Part shown: piece after piece, positions 21,849-29,390 of the stretch
Position numbering within the stretch: the first letter of the stretch is position 1
Layout of the letters: each line of letters opens with the position of its first letter
Assembly (NCBI RefSeq): GCF_003130795.1
Contig: NZ_CP029352.1
Coordinates: 485,001-549,000 of the forward strand
Source: Azospirillum thermophilum
GTDB taxonomy: Bacteria > Pseudomonadota > Alphaproteobacteria > Azospirillales > Azospirillaceae
Reading direction: 5' to 3'
Length of the DNA: 64,000 nucleotides
Position numbers and translations under genes: made by a program
Notes under the pieces: generated by a model
Told to the model about the DNA's origin: nothing
The model's input: the letters and a program-made list of their open reading frames with translations, nothing else
The model's database searches: none

Positions 21849-22406
21849 CTATGCCTCCTCCTTGAGCAGACGGAAGACGCTGGCGCGACTGATCCCCAGC
21901 TTCTCAACGATCTGTTTGGGAGTGCGCCCTTCGGCGTGCAGCTTGCGTACCTCGTCGCCCTTCTCCCGTGCGGTGGGCTTGCGGCCGCGATACTTCCCTT
22001 CAGCCTTCGCCTTGGCGATGCCTTCGCGCTGACGTTCAAGCATCACTTCGCGCTCGAATTGGCCGATTGCCCCCAGCATGGTGAGCATGAGCTTGCCGGT
22101 AGGCGTCGAGGTGTCGAGGTTCATAGCCATAATGCGGAGAGACGCGCCCTTGGCTTCGATCCGGTCAACGATTTGGAGGAGGTGGGCGACGGAGCGGGCC
22201 AAGCGGTCCAGCTTCGTTACAATGAGCGTATCGCCGTCGCGCAGATAGTCGAGGGCGCTTTCCAGAGCTTCCCGCCGCGCCACGTCGACGGACGACACTT
22301 GCTCGCTGAACAGCTTCTCCACCCCAGCGGCGGCAAGCTCGCGGTGCTGCGCCTCCAACCCCGCCTGTTGGTCCAATGTGCTCGTACGTGCATAGCCCAG
22401 CAACAT
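21849..22406 (-). CDS. small serine recombinase (resolvase/invertase family)
   Basis: 185 residues with the full catalytic domain: GYARTSTLDQQAGLEAQ with Ser9 as nucleophile, DGDTLIVTKLDRLARSVAHL with conserved Arg residues and GAIGQFEREVMLERQREGI. The C-terminal helix-turn-helix GRTPKQIVEKLGISRASVFR (about residues 158-177) binds DNA. Such enzymes resolve dimers or invert DNA at short sites. Inverted and direct repeats directly upstream (22426-22491) are a plausible res region. The gene is GC-richer than hamAB and may belong to a separate insertion. The stop is TAG. Confidence 0.9.
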   Translation of the reverse strand: MLLGYARTSTLDQQAGLEAQHRELAAAGVEKLFSEQVSSVDVARREALESALDYLRDGDTLIVTKLDRLARSVAHLLQIVDRIEAKGASLRIMAMNLDTSTPTGKLMLTMLGAIGQFEREVMLERQREGIAKAKAEGKYRGRKPTAREKGDEVRKLHAEGRTPKQIVEKLGISRASVFRLLKEEA

Positions 22407-22425
22407 GGCAGTTCTCCATCTCAGA

Positions 22426-22491
22426 GTCTCACAGACATCTAAGATGTTGTCTCACGGAGGTCTCAAAATGGCAATACCATTCGTGTGAGAC
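22426..22491. repeat. putative res site of the serine recombinase
   Basis: GTCTCAC at 22426-22432 and 22449-22455 with the perfect dyad ACATCT-A-AGATGT (22435-22447) between them, and the inverted copy GTGAGAC at 22485-22491. Repeated, inverted short sites next to a resolvase start are typical of res subsites or an operator. The function is inferred. Confidence 0.45.
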
Positions 22492-22935
22492 TGCCGAGCC
22501 AGCGCTTGGGCGGGTTGATGAGACGACTCACACGGGCTTGCTCTATTGAGACTTTCCCTTCAGCGCATGTGACTATTTTGCAACGGTTGGAAACGCGACC
22601 CGGAACGTTGTGGACTCGGCGGAAATGGCGATTTTGCCAGGAGCAGAAGCGTTGCGGTCGAAATACGCGCAATGCTGTCGCTGTGAGACGCGGCGCTGGC
22701 GGTAATGCGGGCAATGCCGATGGGGTAGCAGCGGCAACGCGGCAGAGTGTGGTGGAGAAACGTTAGGGGGACCCGCCGGGGGTAGTACCCCCCTTTCCAG
22801 CCGAACCGTCCAGGTGGCGGGGCGGGCGCGATGTAATGCTGTGGAACCCAAACAGAGATAACGGCGCGGGGGTGATTTTGACGGCGGGATGCGAGGGATT
22901 GCGGACTGCACGCCCGCGTGGATGGTGCCTTCCGT
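22492..22935. other. gene-poor region with a 7-bp inverted repeat
   Basis: No gene can be supported. GGGGGTA-G-TACCCCC at 22778-22792 is a perfect 7-bp-arm hairpin. Some long open frames exist on both strands, but their composition is not protein-like. Confidence 0.3.
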
Positions 22936-23200
22936 TTTCCCTGCTTTCCCTGCTTTTCCCTACCGTTGGGAAAGCTGAACCCATTGGAAATGCTTGTTAT
23001 TTTGCGTGTTTTCCCAAATTTCCCTGATTTTCCGGGTTGAGTTCCGTAGCAAGTCTTCAGAACAACACACATCCCCCACGCGCTATGCACAAGCACCATA
23101 TCGAAAAACTGGGAAAAATGGGAAATCGTTGAGAAACCCAGGGATACCAACGGGTTCAGCTTCCCCCGCTAGAGGGAAATTTCCCGCCTGATCTGGGAAA
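22936..23200. repeat. ori: TTTCCC/GGGAAA iteron field, candidate replication origin
   Basis: Eleven copies in 265 bp. TTTCCC starts at 22936, 22945, 22955, 23010, 23019 and 23180; GGGAAA starts at 22968, 23111, 23120, 23174 and 23195. Several are spaced nine to ten bases, close to one helical turn. The left cluster is mostly in one orientation and the right cluster in the other, and 23174-23185 is the palindrome GGGAAATTTCCC. It begins just downstream of the primase-helicase gene. In P4-like elements the primase-helicase binds iterated short repeats at its own origin, so this is the best origin candidate. Confidence 0.5.
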
Positions 23201-23242
23201 AACGAAAAGCGGGGCACACAATCGCACGCCCCTGCCTCCTCG

Positions 23243-26053
23243 TTAGAACTTCCTGCGACCGGGGAAGTTGACGACCTTTGCAGGTCGCTCCTCCTCTTCC
23301 GTATCGTCCTCATCAATCTTCAGCCCGAAGTGGTGTGCCGCGACGCGCGTCGCAGTGTCACTCTTCAGCCCGATACCGATGGCACACACCTTGCCGGTCC
23401 CGAGGTAGAAGCCGTCGTTGTTGGTGTTCCACTTCGCCTTCCCGACCTTGATGCCGCGCTCCTCCAGCATTCCTTCGATGAGGCTTCGGGTCATCTGGTT
23501 CACGCCCTCGTCGCGCGCCCATTCGTTGTACTCGTCCACCAACGCGGCGATGGAGGCGATCATCTTCGGATGTGTGACGCACCGGTCACCCAGGAACTGG
23601 CCGAAACGATCCTCGCTGCGGATGTACTCCTCCGTCCGCGCCTACACCAGCGCCGGTACTGGAACCCCGTCTACCTGACCAAAGAACTTGGCTGCGGCCT
23701 TGATGGCCTTGAACAGGATGCCGGGGTACTCCTTCACCAGCTTCAGCTTCAACATCACGTCGGGCTTCGCCACCGCTGGCCCTGTCGGGACGATGCACAG
23801 GCGGCGTGCAACGGCGAAAGACATCTTCTGCACGGCGGGGAGCTTGTTCATCACGACCCAGATTTTCGCCTGCGACATGAAGCTGAAGTTGTCCCCGCGC
23901 ATGAACCGCGCTGAGATCACGTCGTCGCCGGTCAGGCGTTTAAACCGATCTTCGTTCAGGAAGCCCCCATCCGGCCATTCTGAAGTGATGGCGAGACGGG
24001 CACCGACGAACTGTGCGATCTCCGTAGGGTGCCGGTCGTTCTTCTGCTTCTCCAAAACGCTCGCGTCGAAGGAGATGGCGTAGGAGCCGAACAGGCCAAA
24101 CAGCGTGTTGAGGAAGGTGCTCTTGCCGTTCTGCCCCGATCCGGTGAGCCAGAAGCTCTTTTGAAGCCGCTGGTCACCAGACAGGGTGTAGCCGAGGAGT
24201 TGCCAGAGGTATTCTTCGGTCTCCGCGTCGTTGTTCGCCATGTTCCGAAGCAGGCTGTCGAACATCGGCGTCGGAATATCGACCACGCCTGCGGCGGTTT
24301 GCTTTGTGCAGAGGTACTTCGCACACTCCTCTGCATCGCTCGCCACCAGTTCACCGGATTCCAGGCTGTAGATGCCGGAAGGCGTGGCGATGACCATCGG
24401 GTCAGCGTCCAAGTCCCTCATGCCGATCATTAGCCCAGGCTTTCGCGCCAGCATGTCGGATACGGCTCGAACCGTGTTGTTGGCTCCGAGCTGCTTGTAA
24501 ATCCGCGCGGCAATCGCGTCGGCTTTCTCGTCGTCCATTCCGTCGGTGATCGCTGCAACGATCCCCCCCGCAAGGACCTACAAGCCGTTGGTGACATCGT
24601 TCCGAAGGTGGTCAGAGGCGCCGAATTCCCAAATCAGCCGATTCGCGTCGAACCGCATCCACTCTCTCCGATCAGTGTTGAAGCGGTAGAGCTTCGCGAC
24701 GTCCTTCAGCAGAGCGTCGGCAAGCGCCGCGTCGGACAGGGCGTTCTGATTGCTGGCGTGCTTGAACACGGTGCCGTCGCCCAGGTTGGCCGATTCTCTC
24801 GGCTGGACGTTCGTCCGCTCGCCCAAGAACAACTCTCCATGCGTCGGTCGGCCCTCTGCGCCCCCGACCTCGATCTGAAACTCGTCGGCGCATAGGTCTT
24901 CGGTGGTCAGCCAGTCCCGCTTGATCATCTCTGCCAGGAAGTCGAGCCGATCCCGTCCGGTGCAGGCGTTGTGCTGACACCCGATGACGAATCCGCCCTT
25001 ATGGGACTCGCCGGCGTTAATGACGAAGCTTCCACCAAAGGCCGAAGGGTCGGTGTGCTCGTCTTGGAACGGACATTCGATGTGGTGAACGTCACCACGG
25101 TCCTTTTCGGGATGCAGCACGTCAGGGCTGCGGGCTTCGAGAGCGTCTGCGATCAGGAACGTGTCCGCGTATCCCGTTGCCGCCCACCGTTTCAGCTTGC
25201 GCATCAGGTCGTCGGCGCTGCCCTCCACCTTGGCGCCCATGGCGCTGGCAGCGGCGAGGAAGGGATTGCTCGTCGCGCTGGCGTCCGTCTTCACGCTCGG
25301 CAGGGCGAAGATGTCCACGGCCTTGCCCTCATGCACCACCGCTTCGTAGGGCGCTCCGTCCGAGTGGCGCGGGGTGAAGTAGAGCCTGGATACGTCGGTG
25401 CAGGCTTCGTCCACCTGGATGCCCAACCAAGCCGCGAACGCCAGATACGACCGCCTCCATGCGGCGAGGGCTTCAGCCTGCGTCGGGTAGTCCGCGACAC
25501 TCCACGGCTGCGCCAGGATGAACACCAAACGGTTCTTTGGCATCGGCGCGTGCTTGATCCGCGTGACGATGCCGCTGCCGGTCTGCTTCTCCTCGATCAC
25601 TTCGGCGGTTTCGGCAATCGCCGGAATGAACCGCTTCTTGGTGGTCAGGTAGTCACGAACGTCAGCTTCGGGGCTCTCGCGCAGGAAGCGGTTCAGGTCG
25701 TCGCGGCTGACCTCCGTCACCTCGCGCCCGCTGCTGTGAGTGGTGTAGCGTATGCAGAACACCCCGCGTTCCCTAACGATGCGGTCCAGTTCCTTGCTCG
25801 CCATGCCGTTGTCCACGTCGATGCCGACAATGAACAGGCGCTCCATGGCCTTGGCGGATCGCACGCCGTCCACGCAGGAACCCTGAAGGAAGCATAGGCC
25901 GTCCTTGTGCCCGACTTTGTGGGTGGTCAGTCCCTCGACCAGCGCAGGCAGGTCGAAGGAGTGATTCTTCCACTTCCCGTTTGGGGTATCGCTCTTAGAG
26001 CCGTAAGCAAGAGTTGCGGTCCAATCGTCCGCAATTTTTCGTAGATACTACAT
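23243..26053 (-). CDS. primase-helicase with three in-frame TAG codons (amber-recoded)
   Basis: Replicative primase-SF3 helicase of 936 codons if TAG is read as an amino acid. The only internal stops are TAG at codon 2 (26048-26050), 492 (24578-24580) and 804 (23642-23644); the true stop is TAA. The frame never shifts. N-terminal AEP-type primase: FIVGIDVDNG (DxD) and DVSRLYFTPRHSDGAPYE. A zinc-binding segment follows (CPFQDEHTDPS ... GCQHNACTGRDR). The helicase has Walker A LTGSGQNGKSTFLN, ARLAITSEW and IWVVMNKLPAV. After the third TAG the family C-terminus continues (ARTEEYIRSEDRFGQFLG). The ATG at 26053 has a TTTGGAG ribosome site and no other start is available before the conserved region. 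In the host, TAG is a stop, so expression would need suppression; Gln is the best guess. Confidence 0.85.
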
Positions 26054-26116
26054 TGTCGTTTTCTCCAAATCAGCGTTGTTTCAAAAATGAGGAATCGGCT
26101 ATCAGATGATTACCGA

Positions 26117-26569
26117 TCAACGATACACGTAATCATTAGGCCGCGCGTTCAGATACCCGCGCGGCTCGACGTTCAACTTTTCCATGATTGGCTGGAACTG
26201 TTGGCGGCAACGGAACGTGCCGAAGCCCTCGTTTTCTGTGCCCTGAATCCATCGGCCTTCGGCGCGTTCCAGCCAACCCGAAGCGATCACCTAGCCGACC
26301 TCGAACCCAGCACCCATGCAGGGCAGCCACTGTTCAGCGTTCTTCGTCGGGCAGACCGCGACCCGAAAATGCAATTCATCCGCGCCAAGGCACTGAACGA
26401 ACACTTTCGTCGGGAACCCTCCGACGCGGCACTCGTACATGCGGTAGTCGCCGCGTGACAGGCCGTCCGCGCCGACCTCCAGGGAAATCGCGCCCTGCTG
26501 TAAACCCTCGTTGATCGTGGCGACGAGCACGTTCCGCCACGCCTTGTATCTCTAAATCTGGTGTATCAT
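26117..26569 (-). CDS. unknown 150-codon gene with two in-frame TAG codons
   Basis: The ATG at 26567-26569 follows TGGAG by eight bases. TAG occurs at codon 6 (26552-26554) and codon 93 (26291-26293); the frame then runs on to a TGA at 26117-26119. Segments: RYKAWRNVLVATINEGLQQG, EVGADGLSRGDYRMYECRVG, VAVCPTKNAEQWLPCMGAGF, then after the second TAG VIASGWLERAEGRWIQGTEN and CRQQFQPIMEKLNVEP. No family was recognised. It lies 63 bp upstream of the primase-helicase in the same direction, probably one operon. It contains ordinary CAG Gln and TGG Trp codons, so those codons are not simply replaced. Confidence 0.75.
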
Positions 26570-26807
26570 GACTTGATCTCCACAATTGGTTTCTTTCCTG
26601 AGTAATCTGAAGTAAAAACGCCAAACCGGAAAAGAGGTGGGCACGCGTTCGTAAGGCGAATGCCCACCCTGTCAGTGCTGCCGATTTGGTGAGAAAACCT
26701 CTTTCGAGATTGACAACAGGATAGCAGTAAATTATTTCAAATACAATACTTGCGTAGTAAAAAATTTTGTGTTAGACTAGTGCAAATTATGAAAAAGGAG
26801 AATGCAC
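26570..26807. promoter_or_regulatory. divergent control region with nested inverted repeats
   Basis: 238 bp between the replication genes (leftward) and the HTH gene (rightward). Outer arms AAAGAGGT (26631-26638) and ACCTCTTT (26697-26704) enclose GGTGGGCA (26636-26643) with TGCCCACC (26661-26668), and a TTCG/CGAA pair lies inside. A rightward promoter TTGCGT (26750-26755), 17 bases, TAGACT (26773-26778) precedes the AAAGGAG ribosome site of the HTH gene. It is a plausible switch region for the amber genes. Confidence 0.5.
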
Positions 26808-26984
26808 ATGAACCCAACTGATTTCGTTAGCCTCGTAGAGCTAGCTGCTCTGCTTGGTGTCTCAAAATAGTGTTTGTACTATCGCGCTTCCCGTGCTGGC
26901 GCCCCTGCGTCGATTAAGATCAATCGCCGCCGTTACTTTCTCCGCTAGGAAGCCCTGAACAATCTGGTCCTCCGCCTGCCATGA
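26808..26984 (+). CDS. AlpA/MerR-like helix-turn-helix regulator with two in-frame TAG codons
   Basis: 58 codons plus TGA. AAAGGAG lies seven bases before the ATG. LVELAALLGVSK, TAG at 26868-26870 (codon 21), CLYYRASRAGAPASIKINRR, RYFLR, TAG at 26946-26948 (codon 47), then EALNNLVLRLP. This is the standard single-HTH excisionase/AlpA layout: the recognition-helix turn where homologues have Gln or similar, and the RRYF-R wing. Both TAGs fall inside the fold and the frame is otherwise perfect. AlpA-type proteins control excision and early gene expression in integrative elements. It overlaps the next gene by ATGA. Confidence 0.82.
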
Positions 26985-27184
26985 TGACCGACCGCACCGA
27001 AACCTTGCTGGCGGCAGCCACGGTGCTTCTGTTCGATGCAGCGTTCGCCATGCAAGACGCCCTTGACGCATAGCGGGCAGAGCGCGCGGCGAAGGCCAAG
27101 CGCCGAAAGTCTAAGAAGCGCCGTAACTGCGATCCCCGCGCCGCCGTCCTCGAATGGGGGCGGAAGCATAGGCCGAGATACTGA
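26981..27184 (+). CDS. small basic protein with one in-frame TAG codon
   Basis: 67 codons. It starts ATGATG with the first ATG overlapping the TGA of the HTH gene (ATGA), a sign of coupled translation. TAG is at codon 31 (27071-27073) between AMQDALDA and RAERAAKAKRRKSKKRRNC. The end is WGRKHRPRY followed by TGA. A hydrophobic first half and a Lys/Arg-rich second half suggest nucleic-acid or membrane contact, but no family was recognised. A terminator follows. Confidence 0.65.
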
Positions 27185-27220
27185 TCCACCGAAACAACGC
27201 CACACGGCCCACCAACACCG

Positions 27221-27261
27221 AAGGCGCCACCCTTCCCAGGGTAGGCGCCTTCATCGTTTTC
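27221..27261 (+). terminator. rho-independent terminator after the small amber operon
   Basis: AAGGCGCCACCC and GGGT-A-GGCGCCTT form a stem (27221-27251) closed by TTCCCA, then CATCGTTTT. It closes the HTH/basic-protein transcription unit before the convergent integrase gene. Confidence 0.7.
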
Positions 27262-27311
27262 GCAAGCCAGCACCCCCAGCGCCACCCATCACCGACCGCG
27301 TAGGAGGCGGC

Positions 27312-28472
27312 TCAGGAAAGGCTTTTGAGAACCCGCTTTCCCATCAACCCAGCAACAGCAGCGCGCTGGTCATCGTTTACGACGTGAGCGTAGTGCTTCA
27401 GCAGCGTTTGCGGGGTGCTGTGACCGGTCAAACTCTGAACCGTCTTGATTGATGCCCCCTGAGACAGCAGCCGCGTGGCAAAGGTGTGGCGAAGGTCGTA
27501 AAGGTTCGCGTCACCAAGATCAGCGACCTTCCGCAACGTGGCCCAGCGGTTCTTGATGGTGGTGAGGTGTCCGACACGACCGGGATGAGGGGAGGGGAAC
27601 ACCCATTCGTTTGACCGCCCTTTCTCCTTAAGCGACCGCAGCAGTTCCACTGCTTCGGGCGCGAGGGGGACGGTGTGCGCCTTTTTCGTCTTCATGTTGG
27701 CGGCTGGCTTGCGCCACACCGCATCGTTAAGGTCGAATTGTTCCCAGCGCGCTTTGAACGCCTCGTTTGGTCGCGCGCCGGTCAGCATCAGGAAGGAAAC
27801 ACAATAGTCAGTTGTCGTGTCGGTCAGTGCGTCGATAAGTCGGTCAAGCTGCGCGTCCGTCAGGTATGCTTCCCGCGGTTGTTCCTTCTGACGGCCGATG
27901 TCACTGATCCACTGCGCATCGGTCAGCATCTCCCATTTACGCGCTTGCGTCAGCATGAGGGAGATCCACGCGAGGACGCGATTGTGCGTCGCCGGTTGGC
28001 TCACCAATGGGCGCAGCAATCGTTCCACGTCGAGACGCCGAACCTTGTGAACTTCAATGTGCCCGATGGCAGGATGCACATACTTGGTCTGGTAGCGTCG
28101 GCAGGCATCCACGTACGACTTTGATCGGCCTTGGCTCTCCAGATACGCGAGGGTGTCTGACGCGACATGCTCAATAGTTGTCTTATTGATTGTCTGGTCC
28201 TTGATCACCTTGAGGTGGGGAGGGTTGCCACGCGAAACGTCTGTGCGGATGGACTGTCCCCAGAGGCGCGCGCCGAGAAGCTTCTCGTCGCCGGTCAGCG
28301 TGACCATGTGCTCAACGCCTTCCCACCGATACCGCATCACCCACGTTTTGAGACCGTTCGACCTCACCCGCAGCGTGAGACCTCGCACGGTCGTGTCTTG
28401 GTAGGACGTGCTGTCCTTCTCCGGCGGCTTGACGGTGTCAATGAAGCGCTGGGTCAGATTGACGCGAGCCAT
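27312..28472 (-). CDS. int: tyrosine recombinase integrase
   Basis: About 386 residues, P4-like integrase. The N-terminal DUF4102-like arm-binding part (TVRGLTLRVRSNGLKTWVMR) comes first, then a core-binding domain. Catalytic residues follow: Arg in LTGARPNEAF, Lys in KTKKAHTVPL, HxxR in YDLRHTFATRL, His in LTGHSTPQTL and the nucleophile Tyr in KHYAHV. The start is the second of two in-frame ATGs because it lies nine bases from AGGGAG, while the first is only three away (28478). It sits next to attR and reads into the element. It contains no TAG and ends in TGA, so it works in a normal-code host. Confidence 0.93.
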   Translation of the reverse strand: MARVNLTQRFIDTVKPPEKDSTSYQDTTVRGLTLRVRSNGLKTWVMRYRWEGVEHMVTLTGDEKLLGARLWGQSIRTDVSRGNPPHLKVIKDQTINKTTIEHVASDTLAYLESQGRSKSYVDACRRYQTKYVHPAIGHIEVHKVRRLDVERLLRPLVSQPATHNRVLAWISLMLTQARKWEMLTDAQWISDIGRQKEQPREAYLTDAQLDRLIDALTDTTTDYCVSFLMLTGARPNEAFKARWEQFDLNDAVWRKPAANMKTKKAHTVPLAPEAVELLRSLKEKGRSNEWVFPSPHPGRVGHLTTIKNRWATLRKVADLGDANLYDLRHTFATRLLSQGASIKTVQSLTGHSTPQTLLKHYAHVVNDDQRAAVAGLMGKRVLKSLS

Positions 28473-28500
28473 AGTCATTTTCTCCCTGGCGAGGCATCTC

Positions 28501-28522
28501 GGTCCGCACTCGGTCCGCCGGT
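28501..28522. promoter_or_regulatory. right integrase arm-type site
   Basis: Two 11-bp units starting GGTCCGC, 20 of 22 identical to 13491-13512, lying 158 bp inside attR and directly upstream of the integrase start. It could also serve as an integrase autoregulatory site. Extra GGTCC/GGACC copies occur near 28569 and 28658. Confidence 0.6.
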
Positions 28523-28679
28523 TGATACCACTTCAGGGCCATATTTTCCAACCTTCCGTGATCGAGTCGGTCCACAAAAATCAATTGCTCGGTTTGTGTG
28601 TCCTTGAAATCGGCCGTCTTTTGGCGTTTTTCGTGGGCAGTTCCGGCATAGGCCGTGCGGACCGAAATCGGTAAGAACA

Positions 28680-28727
28680 TGACTTTTAATCATGTGGTCG
28701 TGGGTTCGAGTCCCACCCGGATCACCA
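28680..28727. repeat. attR: attR: duplicated 3' part of tRNA-Lys
   Basis: 48 bases identical to 13384-13431. The upstream bases (ATCGGTAAGAACA) resemble the tRNA D-arm region but no acceptor 5' strand is present, so this copy is not a working tRNA gene. Confidence 0.92.
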
Positions 28728-28753
28728 ACCGTTTCAAGGCTTTAGCCTTCCTC

Positions 28754-28777
28754 AAGGGGTCGCTTCGGCGGCCCCTT
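28754..28777 (+). terminator. original tRNA-Lys terminator, displaced by the integration
   Basis: AAGGGGTCGC, loop TTCG, GCGGCCCCTT is a 10-bp stem (with one G-T pair) and a UUCG tetraloop, followed by CGGCGTTTT. It lies just past attR and must have served tRNA-Lys before integration; it is now more than 15 kb from the intact tRNA. Confidence 0.7.
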
Positions 28778-28888
28778 CGGCGTTTTGGGGCGCAAAGCCG
28801 CAGGCATCGCACGGGCGCCCAATCCCGCGCCGCGGCCCCGAGGGCGAGCGGCGGCGTCGGGTCCTTGCCAAGGTCGCGGCGAATTGAT

Positions 28889-28911
28889 AGCTTGCTACCA
28901 AATAGCAAGCT
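28889..28911. promoter_or_regulatory. palindromic MarR operator
   Basis: AGCTTGCTA, CCAAA, TAGCAAGCT is a perfect 9-bp-arm inverted repeat that ends 17 bp before the marR start. Its size and place fit autoregulation of the marR-exporter operon. Confidence 0.7.
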
Positions 28912-28928
28912 CATGAAAGCCGGGTGCG

Positions 28929-29378
28929 ATGCCAGACGAGTCCCGTCAGCAGGTCCTCTCCTCCATCGGTATCCTGTTGCAGGAGACGGCGCGGGCGTGG
29001 CGGCTGAAGCTCGACCAGCGGCTGCGGCCGCTCGGGCTCAGCCAGGCGAAGTGGCGGGCGCTCGTGCTGACCGACCGGGCCGGCGATGGCGTCACCCAGA
29101 AGGAACTGGCCGAGTTGATGGGGATCGAGGGGCCGACCCTGGTCCGCCTGCTCGACCGGCTGGAGGAGGATGGCTGGCTGGAACGCCGGGTCTGCCCGCA
29201 GGATCGGCGCAGCCGCCGCATCCACCTTTCCGCCCAGGCCAGGGACATGCTGGCGCGGATCGAGGCGGTGGCGGCCGAGCTTCGCGTGGAGCTGCTCGGC
29301 GGGCTGGCCGAGGACGACCTGCGGACGCTGGACCGGCTGCTGCGGGACATCCGCCGCCGCGTCGGCGACGCGCGATAG
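28929..29378 (+). CDS. MarR-family transcriptional regulator
   Basis: 149 residues. Winged helix-turn-helix: GLSQAKWRALVLTDRAGDGV, TQKELAELMGIEGPTLVRLL with recognition helix and wing DRLEEDGWLERRVCPQDRRS, flanked by dimerisation helices. Such regulators repress a neighbouring exporter and are released by small aromatic ligands. It is 12 bp upstream of a DHA2 exporter in the same frame and has a palindromic operator. The stop is TAG, showing that the host uses TAG for termination. Confidence 0.88.
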   Translation: MPDESRQQVLSSIGILLQETARAWRLKLDQRLRPLGLSQAKWRALVLTDRAGDGVTQKELAELMGIEGPTLVRLLDRLEEDGWLERRVCPQDRRSRRIHLSAQARDMLARIEAVAAELRVELLGGLAEDDLRTLDRLLRDIRRRVGDAR

Positions 29379-29390
29379 GGGGCGGCGGCG

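Larger units (their letters stand above)
13384..28727. mobile_element. integrated element in tRNA-Lys with an amber-recoded replication module
   Basis: About 15.3 kb bounded by a 48-bp direct repeat (attL and attR) of the tRNA-Lys 3' end. The tyrosine integrase lies next to attR and reads away from it, and similar integrase arm sites occur inside both ends. The cargo is an SF3 helicase, a DNA methyltransferase fragment, an IS5-family relic, Hachiman hamAB, an unknown gene, a serine recombinase, an iteron field, a primase-helicase and three small genes with in-frame TAG codons. The absence of capsid, tail or terminase genes suggests a satellite or integrative plasmid rather than a full prophage. 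Base composition is AT-rich in the hamAB part. Confidence 0.88.

Noticed and set aside
22778..22792. GGGGGTA-G-TACCCCC as a terminator
   Set aside because: No T tract follows and no gene ends nearby; noted only as a hairpin.
22573..23316. A TAG-extended minus-strand frame through the iteron field
   Set aside because: Two TAGs would join it, yet the translation is low-complexity and dictated by the TTTCCC repeats; better seen as origin DNA.
23243..26053. The primase-helicase as an ordinary pseudogene
   Set aside because: Kept as an alternative, but three stops that are all TAG, no frameshift, intact motifs and three neighbours with the same pattern make simple decay less likely.
26631..26704. 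A 74-base stretch with pairing ends that could be a suppressor tRNA
   Set aside because: Length and terminal pairing suit a tRNA, but there is no T-arm GTTCGA, no D-arm and no CTA anticodon loop; the pairing is better read as operator or hairpin.
13384..28727. Pyrrolysine as the meaning of TAG
   Set aside because: No pylS, pylBCD or tRNA-Pyl is present here, and the contexts are not those of methylamine methyltransferases.
28660..28730. A second tRNA-Lys at attR
   Set aside because: Only the 3' part from the anticodon arm is present; the acceptor 5' strand is missing, so it is an attachment repeat.
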